From NCBI GenBank assembly GCA_003245715.1, contig QKCJ01000005.1, forward strand, positions 62,001-126,000: DNA of 64,000 nt, read 5' to 3'. Shown here in pieces: positions 17,502-26,553 of this stretch (position 1 is the stretch's first letter; every line of letters begins with the position of its first letter). The DNA is from a bacterium (GTDB taxonomy: Bacteria > Planctomycetota > SZUA-567). A model generated the notes under the pieces. The model was not told the DNA's origin. It searched no databases and was given only the letters and a program-made list of their open reading frames with translations. The position numbers and the translations under genes are program-made.

Positions 17502-17530
17502 TTGACATTAGCGCATAACTATGGTATTTT
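17502..17530 (+). promoter_or_regulatory. Sigma-70-type promoter of the chemoreceptor gene
   Basis: A perfect TTGACA is followed after 17 bases by TATTTT. The predicted start lies about 45 bases before ATG 17582, and a strong GGAGG site stands at 17571-17575. Confidence 0.65.
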
Positions 17531-17581
17531 CCGGTATATTGATATTATAATTGTATCATAATTTCTTCAAGGAGGTTTTTT

Positions 17582-20272
17582 ATGCAATTTAAGAGTATCA
17601 GCAACAGGGTTATTTTCTGGGTTGTGATAATCATGGTGCTGTCTTTTGCCATGATATCCGGTTATTCAGTTTATCGCACAAACCTGACATCTAGAATTCA
17701 TGCTAAAAACAACAGTCTTGGGATGGCCGGGGAGTATTCGGCAATTGTTGAGAACAGGGTCGAATCTGCGCTGGATACAGCCAGAGGTATGGCTGATTTA
17801 TTTGCTACATTGAATACCGGTGACGGTGATGATATTACTTTTACGCGTGCTGAGGTTGTGCATGTCTTGAAACGTACTCTGCAGCAGCATGGGGATTTTG
17901 TTGGTATTTCTACCTGTTGGGAACCGCAAGCCTTTGACAATAAGGATAATCAATTCAAGGACAAGCCGACGCATGACTCGACAGGTCGTCTTATCCCTTA
18001 TCTGTATTTTGACAAGGATAAAAAGATTGTTGTCGAACCGCTTGTTGATTATGAAAATGCAAAAAAGAATGAGTACGGGGTAGAAGCTGGCGAATATTAT
18101 CTTTTCCCCCGCAAAAACATGATCGAGTATGTAACCGAACCTTATCTTTATAATGTCGGCGGCAAAGACGTATTGATCGCTACCGCTTCAGCACCGATAA
18201 TAACTAACGGTAAGTTTCGCGGAGTGGTTACGGTTAATATATCCCTTTCCTCTTTTCAAAAAATTATGGATGACGCAAAGATTTATAATGGTGAGGGGAC
18301 GATCTTGATTATCAGTAACAAAGGATTGCTGGTAGCTGTTTCAGATCGTCCGGAACTTAGCGGTAAATTCATGAAGGCGGTACATCCGGTTGTTGAAAAA
18401 CAGCTCTGTAAAATTCAAGCAGGTGATAATTGGGTGGATTTAGAAGATGACGGCGTTGAGGCTTTTTCTAAAATTCGATTCGGTAACTCACCTAATCCGT
18501 GGTCGGTTAATGTTATTGCTCCGGTGAGTCTTGTTATGGAGAACGTCAATAAAATCCTCGAGTGGCAGATTGCCATTGCCATCATCTGTACCCTGCTTGC
18601 CATAATCTTTATCTACAAGGTTATCAGTAATATTTCCAGACCGATCTCAGAGGCATCTGAGCTTTTAAATACGGTTGCTGGTGAAGGTAATCTTAATGTC
18701 AAATTTAATCAGCTTTATCTGAAAAGGCGTGATGAAGTTGGCAAAATGTTTAATTCTATTGACCGTCTGCTTAAATTTAACCGCAATGAACTGGAAATTG
18801 TTGATGGGTTTGCCAATGGCAATTGGACGACGGCTATCAATATCCGCTCTGATTTCGATGAACTTGGCATATCGTATGGCAGGATGACGCAACAGGTAAG
18901 TAGTGCTCTTGCCGCAGTTGCTGAAACGAGTAGCCATGTCAATGACAACTCACAACACATTGCCGAAGCCAGTCAGTCTTTATCCGAAGGCTCGACCAAA
19001 TCAGCGTCAAGTCTTCAGGAGATTACCGCGTCAATGGCTCAGATCGGCGCCCAGACTACGCAGAATGCGGACAATGCTCAGGAAGCTAATAATTTTAGTA
19101 ACAGTGCGCAGGAATCCGCCAGAACCGGCAGTGAACGCATGCGCGAGATGGTAGAGGCGATGAACGATATCAATGAATCAAGTCAGCATATCAGCAAAAT
19201 TATCAAGGTTATTGATGACATTGCTTTCCAGACAAATCTTCTTGCTCTTAATGCTGCAGTTGAAGCAGCTAGGGCAGGGCGTCATGGCAAGGGTTTTGCT
19301 GTCGTTGCCGAAGAGGTCAGAAATCTGGCGGCAAGGAGTGCTAAGGCTGCTCGCGAGACGGCAGAACTTATAGAGTCATCCTCTAAGAAAGTAGAACATG
19401 GAACCGCTATTGCTTCCCAGACCTCAGAAGCCCTGAATGAAATAGTTGAGAATATTACCCACACCACGGACCTTGTTGCCGAGATTGCCGCTTCAAGTAA
19501 TGAGCAGGCGCAAGCTGTATCGCAGATTAACATTGGTCTATCCCAGATTGACAGTGTTACCCAGCAGAATACTGCAAACGCAGAACAGACCGCTTCTTCA
19601 GCTTTTGAATTGTCTGAATATGCGGACAAACTCATGCAGCTTCTTTCACATTTCAAGCTTGCGCAAAATGATTATCAGAGCCGTTATGAGAGTCGCAAAG
19701 CACAAAAGGTCGTAGAAAATGAACTAGCTTTCACACGCGCTAAAAGTCTCCTTGAGCCAAAGCAAATTTCTGCAGGTGGTGACCGTCAATGGGGTGAGGC
19801 GATTACAAATAAACCTGTGATTTATCTTGATAATTATGAAACACCGGCTGCCAACCGTGGTCCTTCAAAACTTATCCGCTGGAATGACAACAAGCATTCT
19901 GTCGGTATTCTGGCTATGGACTCGCAACACCTCAAACTGGTTGATATTATTAATGAACTGTATGCGGCGATGATGAAGGGGACTGCACAGAAGATTCTTA
20001 ATGAGATTCTGGCAAAACTTATCGAGTACACTACCTCGCATTTCTCACAGGAAGAGGCATTGATGCGTGTACATTCATATCCGGGACTAACAGGCCAGCA
20101 ACAGCAGCACAAGGATCTGGTTGACAAGGTTAAGGTTATAAAGAACGAGTTTGAGGGCGGTCATGCCAATGCTGTTGATACGATGAACTTTCTCAAGAAC
20201 TGGCTGCTTGAACATATCTCAAAATCCGATAATGAGTATGGCAAATATCTGAACTCCAAAGGTGTTTTTTAA
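17582..20272 (+). CDS. Methyl-accepting chemotaxis protein with C-terminal bacteriohemerythrin domain
   Basis: An 896-residue chemoreceptor. A membrane helix (about 10-30) leads to a double-Cache-like periplasmic domain (about 35-320), a second helix (about 328-348), HAMP, then a long signalling coiled coil whose hairpin tip is [18 protein letters not shown]. After the receptor core, about 130 C-terminal residues form a hemerythrin fold: WND, MDSQH, HFSQEE, the QQQQH stretch, and [10 protein letters not shown] non-haem di-iron site here would sense oxygen, or in some members redox state. One canonical ligand, the first His of the H-x3-H pair, reads Gln. No CheA, CheW or CheR gene is nearby. 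Confidence 0.93.
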   Translation: MQFKSISNRVIFWVVIIMVLSFAMISGYSVYRTNLTSRIHAKNNSLGMAGEYSAIVENRVESALDTARGMADLFATLNTGDGDDITFTRAEVVHVLKRTLQQHGDFVGISTCWEPQAFDNKDNQFKDKPTHDSTGRLIPYLYFDKDKKIVVEPLVDYENAKKNEYGVEAGEYYLFPRKNMIEYVTEPYLYNVGGKDVLIATASAPIITNGKFRGVVTVNISLSSFQKIMDDAKIYNGEGTILIISNKGLLVAVSDRPELSGKFMKAVHPVVEKQLCKIQAGDNWVDLEDDGVEAFSKIRFGNSPNPWSVNVIAPVSLVMENVNKILEWQIAIAIICTLLAIIFIYKVISNISRPISEASELLNTVAGEGNLNVKFNQLYLKRRDEVGKMFNSIDRLLKFNRNELEIVDGFANGNWTTAINIRSDFDELGISYGRMTQQVSSALAAVAETSSHVNDNSQHIAEASQSLSEGSTKSASSLQEITASMAQIGAQTTQNADNAQEANNFSNSAQESARTGSERMREMVEAMNDINESSQHISKIIKVIDDIAFQTNLLALNAAVEAARAGRHGKGFAVVAEEVRNLAARSAKAARETAELIESSSKKVEHGTAIASQTSEALNEIVENITHTTDLVAEIAASSNEQAQAVSQINIGLSQIDSVTQQNTANAEQTASSAFELSEYADKLMQLLSHFKLAQNDYQSRYESRKAQKVVENELAFTRAKSLLEPKQISAGGDRQWGEAITNKPVIYLDNYETPAANRGPSKLIRWNDNKHSVGILAMDSQHLKLVDIINELYAAMMKGTAQKILNEILAKLIEYTTSHFSQEEALMRVHSYPGLTGQQQQHKDLVDKVKVIKNEFEGGHANAVDTMNFLKNWLLEHISKSDNEYGKYLNSKGVF

Positions 20273-20275
20273 TGG

Positions 20276-20311
20276 TAAAAAAAGTACGCCACTAGTAAAC
20301 CGGTGGCGTAT
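20276..20311 (-). terminator. Terminator of the leftward DUF2225-rlmN-bioD-mntR operon
   Basis: The inverted repeat TACGCCAC (20285-20292) and GTGGCGTA (20303-20310) is followed, on the minus strand, by a run of seven T. It lies just past the mntR-like stop and also separates it from the convergent chemoreceptor gene. Confidence 0.85.
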
Positions 20312-20347
20312 GAAATTAGTTGGCTTAGAACTTTTGATGACGGGTGT

Positions 20348-20797
20348 TTACTCTTGCTCGTTCTGTAGATACTCCCTGAACATTAATTGCCAGTCTGCTC
20401 CCTTTTCAACAGACTCCTCCATGAAATTCATATAACTGACAAATTTCTGCAGGATATGCGGGGTTATTGCATGCTCCATCTGGCAGGCAGCCTCTTGCGC
20501 TTCTTCTTCTGTGACAAAGAGAATATCAGTCATAAAGCTTTTTAATAGTTGATGGCGCCGCAGAATGCCTTTAGCGATTTTTTCGCCGGCCGCAGTCAGT
20601 GTGATTTTTTCATAAGGCGCGTAATTAATTAACCCACGTTCTCCCAATACTTTTAATGCGCCAGTCACTGATGGACGGTTGACGCCTATTATTGCGCCGA
20701 TTACACTGGCCTTGGCTTGGTTCTCCTTCTGCAGGATGCTGTATATCGCCTCCAGATAGTCCTCAAGACTTGGTGAGAGTTTTTGTGTGTCTGGCAT
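20348..20797 (-). CDS. DtxR/MntR-family metal-dependent transcription regulator
   Basis: The 149-residue protein has an N-terminal winged helix-turn-helix (LSPSLEDYLEAIYSI, then RPSVTGALKVLGERGLI) and a helical dimerisation and metal-binding domain containing RRHQLLKSFM and ACQMEHAITP. It lacks the C-terminal SH3-like domain of DtxR, so it is of the short MntR type, which senses Mn(II) or Fe(II). It is the last gene of a leftward operon, 42 bases after bioD, and is followed by a terminator. No metal transporter gene is adjacent, and the targets cannot be deduced here. Confidence 0.88.
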   Translation of the reverse strand: MPDTQKLSPSLEDYLEAIYSILQKENQAKASVIGAIIGVNRPSVTGALKVLGERGLINYAPYEKITLTAAGEKIAKGILRRHQLLKSFMTDILFVTEEEAQEAACQMEHAITPHILQKFVSYMNFMEESVEKGADWQLMFREYLQNEQE

Positions 20798-20839
20798 TAT
20801 ATGCCTTTCATTTATAGGCTCTGCAGGTGAAGCACGGTT

Positions 20840-21559
20840 TCACGAAAAATCCTTGATAAAATCAAAATATTCAACAAGCTGATCCCAATGATTGGGGTTG
20901 GTGACAGAAAAATCCGGGATATGCGGGACTTCGGCAAGGATCTCCTGACCTGAGAAACGCCTGATGGTTCTGATATTGTCCTTGCGTATATATCTGTTTT
21001 CATCTGTCGTCGGGGACGTATGATTGATGATAATGCCTCTTATTCTTATATTTGCATTTACCAGCGACTCTACAGTCAGGAGTGCGTGATTGATTGCGCC
21101 AAGGCAATTATCAACGACGATAATCACAGGAAGTTCAATCTGCGCAATAAGCTCTTTCATGGTAAACTTGTCATTAACGGGAACTAGTAATCCGCCAGCC
21201 CCCTCAACCAGCAGGTATTCATGAATCTCGGAGAGTTTCTTAAGGTTATTTTTTATGACATCGGCAAAGATCGGTTTGTCCTCTAGTTCAGCCGCTAGAT
21301 GTGGCGAACAGGCTGGTTTATAACCGTAATAAAAAACCAGCGAAGCTGTTTCTTGGGTATAAATTTCAGGAGCAGCAGCCTTATAGACTTCAACATCCGG
21401 CGCAATAATTTCACCTGATTTGCTGTAGTTGATACCAGTCTGCACGGGTTTAGCCGCAATCGTATCGTACCCTCGGGAAAGCATGGTGCGCAGCAATGCC
21501 GCGGTTATAATTGTCTTGCCGGAATCAGTATTGGTTGCGGTTATGAAAAAACCTTTCAT
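20840..21559 (-). CDS. bioD: Dethiobiotin synthetase
   Basis: Forms the ureido ring of dethiobiotin from diaminopelargonate, CO2 and ATP, the penultimate step of biotin synthesis. The 239-residue protein has the modified P-loop TATNTDSGKT at the N-terminus, KPVQTGI after it, and the LLVEGAGGLLVP motif of the family. Its ATG shares one base with the rlmN stop (TAATG), so translation is probably coupled. No other biotin gene (bioA, bioB, bioF) is in the window, so the pathway is split across the genome. Confidence 0.94.
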   Translation of the reverse strand: MKGFFITATNTDSGKTIITAALLRTMLSRGYDTIAAKPVQTGINYSKSGEIIAPDVEVYKAAAPEIYTQETASLVFYYGYKPACSPHLAAELEDKPIFADVIKNNLKKLSEIHEYLLVEGAGGLLVPVNDKFTMKELIAQIELPVIIVVDNCLGAINHALLTVESLVNANIRIRGIIINHTSPTTDENRYIRKDNIRTIRRFSGQEILAEVPHIPDFSVTNPNHWDQLVEYFDFIKDFS

Positions 21560-22653
21560 TATACGTCCTTTTGCTGCTGTAATGATTTCTGCCGCAACTG
21601 TCCGCAGGCGGCATTGATATCCTGTCCCTTTTCCTCACGCAGGGTTGCGGATAGTCCGTGGCTCTCCAGGGTACTCTGAAAAGCACGGATGCGGTCTTTG
21701 GGTGGTGGCGTATGATTAAACTCTTCTGTCGGATTTAACGGGATCAGGTTTACCTTGCAGGGAATTGGCTTGAGCAGTTCGACCAGTTCGCGCGCCTGTT
21801 TCTTACTGTCATTGATTTTGTTGATAAGACAGTATTCAATTGTGATATGCCGGCTGCTGGTTTGAGAAAACTCTTTTAATGCAGAGATAATATCAGGAAG
21901 TTTCCACTTTGCTGCGACCGGAATCAGCGACTCACGCAACTTCTGCTCCGGTGCGTGCAACGAAAGGGCGAGGCGGAAATTGACATTCTCAGCCGCCAGT
22001 CGACGGATGCCGCTAGGGATGCCGACTGTGGAGATAGTCACATGGCGGCCACTCATATTAAGGCCATCCTCAGAGCAAACCGTTCTTGCTGCTTTAATCA
22101 CATGGTCATAGTTAAGCAGCGGCTCACCCATCCCCATAAAAACAATGTTTGTCAGCCCCGGCTGATCGTTTTCGGTGCAGCGTCTCTCTACTGTATAGAT
22201 CTGCTCAAGTATCTCACCTGAAGTGAGGTTTCTTTCAAATCCGCACTGACCAGTAGCGCAGAAGGCGCAGCCAATCGGGCAGCCAGACATACAGGATACA
22301 CAGACAGTCCGTCTACGGCCTTTAATTTCACGAATTAGTACCGACTCGATATACGTCGGCGTGTCTGGTATGACTCCTGAATTCAAGTCCGGAGAAAATA
22401 GCCACTTCTCGGTCAATTCATCTTTTGAAACAAGGTGTTTCTGTTCTTTGAGTGACGAAAAAACAAATTCCTCATTGAGCATTGCCATAAATGTTTTGGA
22501 TAAATTAGTCATCTGCTGGGGCGTGGAAACTATCTTCTGGTGCAGCCATTGCCATAATTGTTTTGCGCGGAATTTTTTCTCACCAAGTTCAATAAGTCTG
22601 GTGGTGAGTTCATTCATATCATAATCAAGAATCTTTGCTCTGGTTTCGTGCAT
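21559..22653 (-). CDS. rlmN: 23S rRNA/tRNA adenine-C2 methyltransferase RlmN
   Basis: A radical-SAM enzyme that methylates C2 of A2503 in 23S rRNA and A37 in some tRNAs. The 364 residues match the family. The cluster-binding motif is C-x3-C-x2-C in GCPIGCAFCATG; NIVFMGMGEPLLNYD and HVTISTVGIPSGI are family hallmarks. The C-terminal ACGQL supplies the substrate-binding cysteine of the RlmN mechanism. It starts five bases after the upstream DUF2225-like gene and overlaps bioD by one base. Confidence 0.96.
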   Translation of the reverse strand: MHETRAKILDYDMNELTTRLIELGEKKFRAKQLWQWLHQKIVSTPQQMTNLSKTFMAMLNEEFVFSSLKEQKHLVSKDELTEKWLFSPDLNSGVIPDTPTYIESVLIREIKGRRRTVCVSCMSGCPIGCAFCATGQCGFERNLTSGEILEQIYTVERRCTENDQPGLTNIVFMGMGEPLLNYDHVIKAARTVCSEDGLNMSGRHVTISTVGIPSGIRRLAAENVNFRLALSLHAPEQKLRESLIPVAAKWKLPDIISALKEFSQTSSRHITIEYCLINKINDSKKQARELVELLKPIPCKVNLIPLNPTEEFNHTPPPKDRIRAFQSTLESHGLSATLREEKGQDINAACGQLRQKSLQQQKDV

Positions 22654-22658
22654 TTCTG

Positions 22659-24143
22659 TTACCTGGCTGGAGCCTTATCTGCTGGAGCGGTTTTCTGATT
22701 CGCTTTTGCGCTTGCGCGGTAATCCATGTATTTTTTTGCCAGAACCTGAAGGAGCTGCCAGTCGGTCTGCTCTCTGGGTGATTTTTGGGGAGTGACCTTC
22801 TGATCTGTCACATAACGCTTTAAAATATCAATTTGCACCCCGGCGTAATGCTGGACAAATTCAGGGTTCTCGCCTTTAATCATTTGCCTGGTTGCATCAA
22901 GCCACATCAGGCTTCGCGAATACATCTCCCGCCTTCTCTCAAATTCTCCGATGATATAGGTGAATGCGGGGATATCCTTGTCTTCATACTGGCCCTTGCG
23001 CAGTCCATCCTCAATAAGCAAAACAGAAAATCCCAGAAAATCAAGTTCATTTCTCAGGCTTTCATCACGTCTTTTTGTCTCATGTGAAAGAGCAAAGCGC
23101 ATTTCTGACAGTGTTTTAATCCGTTGTTCAGGGGGGATTTTTTCGAGGCTCTTGGAGGAAAACCACGGGTCCATTGCTGGCTCTTGGTATTTTTTCATTG
23201 CTGCAGTATTGGCCTGAAGCAGAACCATATGCGCCCAGCTATTTAGTCCGAAACGGTTATAGTATCCTGCCTGAATGATACGCAGAACTTGACGCCCGAT
23301 ATCATCGAATTTCTCCGTATCCTGAAATAGCTGCGTCAGAAGTTTGATCGAGCCTTCAACATCATCATCGGCAATTCCGGCAGCTTTTAGTGAGTGATTG
23401 ATCTTTCTGACATAAAAAAGAAGCGGGCCAGACTGGACAGGTTCGCAGACTGTCCGGCGAAATGACCAAGCAGTCATCCACGCAACACGCGCCACACCAG
23501 CCGCATTGACCTCAGGATCTTTATGATCCATGCGCAGTTTATAATAGGAGTAGGCGTTCATTGTCCGTAGGGTATCCGGAATATCACTCTGCTTTTCAAA
23601 TAATGCCATCAGTTTTTCATGAGTAATTTTTGTTTTCTGCCCCAGCAGTTTGTGTAGTGTTTCGTCCATACTTGGCTGAAGATTAGCCTTAACCCATTCC
23701 TTGATATAATCTGCCTGTGGCTTGCGGAAATCTGCCTGAAACGCCGAAAAACCGCAGTTAGGGCAGATTGTTATTGAAGAAATAAAGCGCACATTTCCAG
23801 AATTGTGCGGACACAGGTCAGAATCAACATTCTGATATTTGCGGTCTTTAGTAGGCATATTGACCTTGTGACCGCAGACGGAGCAATTGTAGGGGCGGAG
23901 TTTGCCGAAAAAATACGGATCTAGGTTATTCTGGCCGATCTCCTTGGTCAGAGGTGAGCCGATATACTTTATAATGGTTTTCTTCCCATCCGGTTCATTG
24001 TAGATCAGGGTTTCCTGTGGATCCTTGAGCGCAGGCATTCCGCTGGATTCCTTTACCTTTGTCGGGGCAGGAGGTTCAGCAGAAAAAGTGGCGCTTGAAA
24101 ACACCAGAACGCAGAGTGTGACTATTGATAAAACAAATCTCAT
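22659..24143 (-). CDS. Exported DUF2225-like protein with cysteine zinc-ribbon pairs
   Basis: The 494-residue protein begins with a signal peptide (cleavage expected near SATFSAEP). Residues about 80-250 resemble DUF2225: CSVCGH (Cys87, Cys90), Cys111 in LCPHN, and CPNCGF (Cys127, Cys130), which probably bind metal. The remainder looks helical and could be TPR-like. DUF2225 proteins of Firmicutes are shorter and cytoplasmic, so the secretory leader and the extra C-terminal 240 residues are notable. It is first in the operon with rlmN, bioD and the MntR-like regulator. Function unknown. Confidence 0.6.
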   Translation of the reverse strand: MRFVLSIVTLCVLVFSSATFSAEPPAPTKVKESSGMPALKDPQETLIYNEPDGKKTIIKYIGSPLTKEIGQNNLDPYFFGKLRPYNCSVCGHKVNMPTKDRKYQNVDSDLCPHNSGNVRFISSITICPNCGFSAFQADFRKPQADYIKEWVKANLQPSMDETLHKLLGQKTKITHEKLMALFEKQSDIPDTLRTMNAYSYYKLRMDHKDPEVNAAGVARVAWMTAWSFRRTVCEPVQSGPLLFYVRKINHSLKAAGIADDDVEGSIKLLTQLFQDTEKFDDIGRQVLRIIQAGYYNRFGLNSWAHMVLLQANTAAMKKYQEPAMDPWFSSKSLEKIPPEQRIKTLSEMRFALSHETKRRDESLRNELDFLGFSVLLIEDGLRKGQYEDKDIPAFTYIIGEFERRREMYSRSLMWLDATRQMIKGENPEFVQHYAGVQIDILKRYVTDQKVTPQKSPREQTDWQLLQVLAKKYMDYRASAKANQKTAPADKAPAR

Positions 24144-24308
24144 TTGATATCTTCTCCGGAAAATTGTATAAGTTATCTCGTAGTTAGAGGGCGTCTGGCT
24201 AATTGTGAACGCGCTCTATTATTATTTATATGGATTATACCCCTGCAGGTAAAGCTAATGTTTGCCTCGCATAATTTTTTTACTTCACTTTACAGGAAAT
24301 ACAGCCAT

Positions 24309-25046
24309 ATGTTTCGCAAATTCATTAATACTCTGTCTTTTCTGACGATCCTTCCCTTGCCAAAGAGCCTGATACGGATGGATGATTTTAAGGCCTACTA
24401 TTCGTTTTTCCCGGTTATTGGAATAATTGTCGGGGTGATTGCGGCGATTTGCGGATATTTTATGGGTTTATTGTTTCCGCCTTTTCTGGCTTCGGTAATG
24501 GCAATTGTCATTATTATTAAAATCACCGGAGCGATTCATCTTGACGGCCTTGCTGATACGGCAGACGGTTTTTTAAGCGCCCGCCCGAAAGAAAAAATAC
24601 TCGAAATCATGAAAGACAGCAGGATCGGGGTTATGGGGGCGGTGATTCTGATTTCTGTAATAATTATCGACATGACTGCGCTTTCTTCCAGTGGGCAGTA
24701 TTTTACGTTATCGCTGCTCTTTGCGCCTTTTTGCGCGAGAATCGGTGTCGCGTTTATACCATTATTAATTGGTTGCGCGCGCCCCGGCGGACTTGGAGAT
24801 ACGTTATGCGTTAAAGCCGGACTAACTACCTGTTTGCTCTGGGCTTGCGTATGCTCGTTGGTGTCATATATGGTTGGAGGCAGTCGGCTTCTGTTAGCCA
24901 CGCTGGTTGTCTATCTTATAAATATAATCATCGCTTTTTATGCCAGACGTAAAATTGGCGGCTATACCGGCGATGTTCTGGGGGCTGCTGTTGAAATCGG
25001 TCAGATGTGGTTCTTTCTTGTGTGCGCTACTAGAATCAATTATTAG
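24309..25046 (+). CDS. cobS: Adenosylcobinamide-GDP ribazoletransferase (cobalamin synthase)
   Basis: The integral membrane enzyme joins adenosylcobinamide-GDP and alpha-ribazole, the last steps of cobalamin assembly. ATG 24309 gives 245 residues and the usual start FINTLSFLTILPLPKS; ATG 24258 is in frame but would add atypical residues. The metal-binding signature HLDGLADTADGF, then EIMKDSRIGVMGA and the C-terminal GGYTGDVLGA, are all present, with about six membrane helices. The stop overlaps the convergent truA stop by four bases. The other nucleotide-loop genes (cobT, cobU, cobC) are not in the window. Confidence 0.94.
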   Translation: MFRKFINTLSFLTILPLPKSLIRMDDFKAYYSFFPVIGIIVGVIAAICGYFMGLLFPPFLASVMAIVIIIKITGAIHLDGLADTADGFLSARPKEKILEIMKDSRIGVMGAVILISVIIIDMTALSSSGQYFTLSLLFAPFCARIGVAFIPLLIGCARPGGLGDTLCVKAGLTTCLLWACVCSLVSYMVGGSRLLLATLVVYLINIIIAFYARRKIGGYTGDVLGAAVEIGQMWFFLVCATRINY

Positions 25047-25786
25047 GCGTATCTGATCCATTCAAGGCACAAACCGCACGCCGGAGCGCCCTGACCGGCT
25101 GCTTTTCGGTCGCGGGCGGCAAAAATCCAGTCTATATCCTCCGGGCAGATCTTTCCGGTGCCGACATCAACCAGCGTACCTACAATATTTCTAACCATGT
25201 TATATAAAAAACTGCGGCCGATAACATCAACAATCAACTTGTCTTCATCTTGTCGTATATCACAGACATCTACCGAACGGATATTATTGGCATCTTCTGC
25301 GTTGCATTCCTGATTTGAAAAAGATGTAAAATCATGTTCACCAACAATTTTTGTCGCAGCCGCTTTCATTTTATCGATAGCAAGCGGCCATTTGACATGC
25401 CAGCAATACTGCCGTCCAATAGCAGGGGCAATCCTGCAGGCGTGTATGGTGTAACGATATAACTTCAGTTTGGCATCATGCCGCGGATCAAAATCATCCG
25501 CAACCAGCTCGGAACTTCGCACGCAAATATCTTTGGGTAATCGGGTTGTGAGGGCAGGGGCGAACTTTTCGGGTGGTATATCCGAATTTGTCATAAATAC
25601 CGCGACCTGACCGCGTGCGTGAACACCGGCGTCAGTCCGTCCTGCGCCGTAAACTTTTGTCGGCGTTGACGTGAGAAATTCCACCGCCTTCTCCAACTGC
25701 TGCTGTACTGATGGGCCGTTAGGTTGGACTTGCCAGCCACAGTATGCGCTGCCGTCATATTCAACCGTGATTTTTATTTTTGGCAA
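25043..25786 (-). CDS. truA: tRNA pseudouridine(38-40) synthase
   Basis: Isomerises uridine to pseudouridine at positions 38-40 of the tRNA anticodon arm. The 247-residue protein has the catalytic Asp52 in GAGRTDAGVHARGQ, the N-terminal EYDGSAYCGWQ, and FLYNMVRNIVGTLVDVG in the C-terminal half. It converges with cobS with a four-base overlap and diverges from the lipoprotein gene at 25914. Very secure. Confidence 0.97.
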   Translation of the reverse strand: MPKIKITVEYDGSAYCGWQVQPNGPSVQQQLEKAVEFLTSTPTKVYGAGRTDAGVHARGQVAVFMTNSDIPPEKFAPALTTRLPKDICVRSSELVADDFDPRHDAKLKLYRYTIHACRIAPAIGRQYCWHVKWPLAIDKMKAAATKIVGEHDFTSFSNQECNAEDANNIRSVDVCDIRQDEDKLIVDVIGRSFLYNMVRNIVGTLVDVGTGKICPEDIDWIFAARDRKAAGQGAPACGLCLEWIRYA

Positions 25787-25835
25787 TTTGTTTCCTGATT
25801 ATGTAACGCATTAATATAATTTTACAAATATATAC

Positions 25836-25864
25836 TTGAAAAAACAATCTTTTCATTGTATAAA
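25836..25864 (+). promoter_or_regulatory. Sigma-70-type promoter of the lipoprotein gene
   Basis: TTGAAA and TATAAA are separated by 17 bases. Transcription would start near 25871, about 43 bases before ATG 25914. Confidence 0.65.
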
Positions 25865-25913
25865 ATATTATCGGAATTAGGTTTTGCATTTAAATATACT
25901 CGGGAGCGGTCAT

Positions 25914-26474
25914 ATGTACAAGGTGTTAGCCATATTTACTTCTGTGATAATGGTTATCGGGTCACTCTTTTTTACCGGTTGCGGCGAGAAGGAAAAAAAG
26001 AGCAAGCCACAAGCTAAAGCCAAGGTTGAGAAACAGATAGAGCGAGCCAGCTATACAGCTGCTAAAGCTATACCGCAAAGCCAGTCGGTTGATTCCATAC
26101 TTGCTTCAAGCCAGACCGTTTCCACACAGCGCCTTCATATGCAGGCCCGTAACGTATTGGCACAAACCCAGATACTTCGTCAGCAGAGCGATATGCGCTT
26201 TGCCGAAATCGACAGTTCAATGCTTGTTCAGGGTGGGGGATATACCGGTACTGCCATAATTGAAAAACCAAAGATGCCGGACCATCTTGATCTTGAAGGC
26301 CCGGAACTTGGTAAAGATCTTGATCTGCCTGACTTTATAACTTCACGCAGCACTGCAATGGCAACTCCGGCAGCGCAAAAGGTTGCAAGGCTTACTTCTG
26401 CCCGTCGGGTTGACCTTGATGAAGGCCCTGAAATTGGCTGGGCGAATATTTGCGGCAGAAAGCGTTCTTACTAG
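25914..26474 (+). CDS. Predicted lipoprotein of unknown function
   Basis: A 186-residue protein. ATG 25914 has GGGAGCGG upstream. The signal peptide ends in FFTGC, a lipobox, followed by a Lys-rich stretch (EKEKKSKPQ). The mature part is rich in Ala, Gln and Ser, has two similar acidic segments (DLEGPELGKDLD and DLDEGPEIGW) and no family I recognise. A good promoter, a strong terminator and no co-transcribed gene suggest a free-standing, possibly abundant envelope lipoprotein. Confidence 0.65.
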   Translation: MYKVLAIFTSVIMVIGSLFFTGCGEKEKKSKPQAKAKVEKQIERASYTAAKAIPQSQSVDSILASSQTVSTQRLHMQARNVLAQTQILRQQSDMRFAEIDSSMLVQGGGYTGTAIIEKPKMPDHLDLEGPELGKDLDLPDFITSRSTAMATPAAQKVARLTSARRVDLDEGPEIGWANICGRKRSY

Positions 26475-26500
26475 TGCCGTTTGTTTTATTTAATCACTAT

Positions 26501-26535
26501 AATGCCGGTTCATCTGAGAACCGGCATTTTTAACT
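26501..26535 (+). terminator. Rho-independent terminator after the lipoprotein gene
   Basis: A perfect 10 bp stem AATGCCGGTT with AACCGGCATT, an 8-base loop and a T-rich tail. Confidence 0.92.
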
Positions 26536-26553
26536 TTTGATTTTAGGGATTCA

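Noticed and set aside
24144-24308. Possible cobalamin riboswitch before cobS
   Set aside because: A small stem-loop (AGAG-x-GCGT with ACGC-x-CTCT near 24185-24215) is present, but the conserved cobalamin-riboswitch core and the B12 box were not found.
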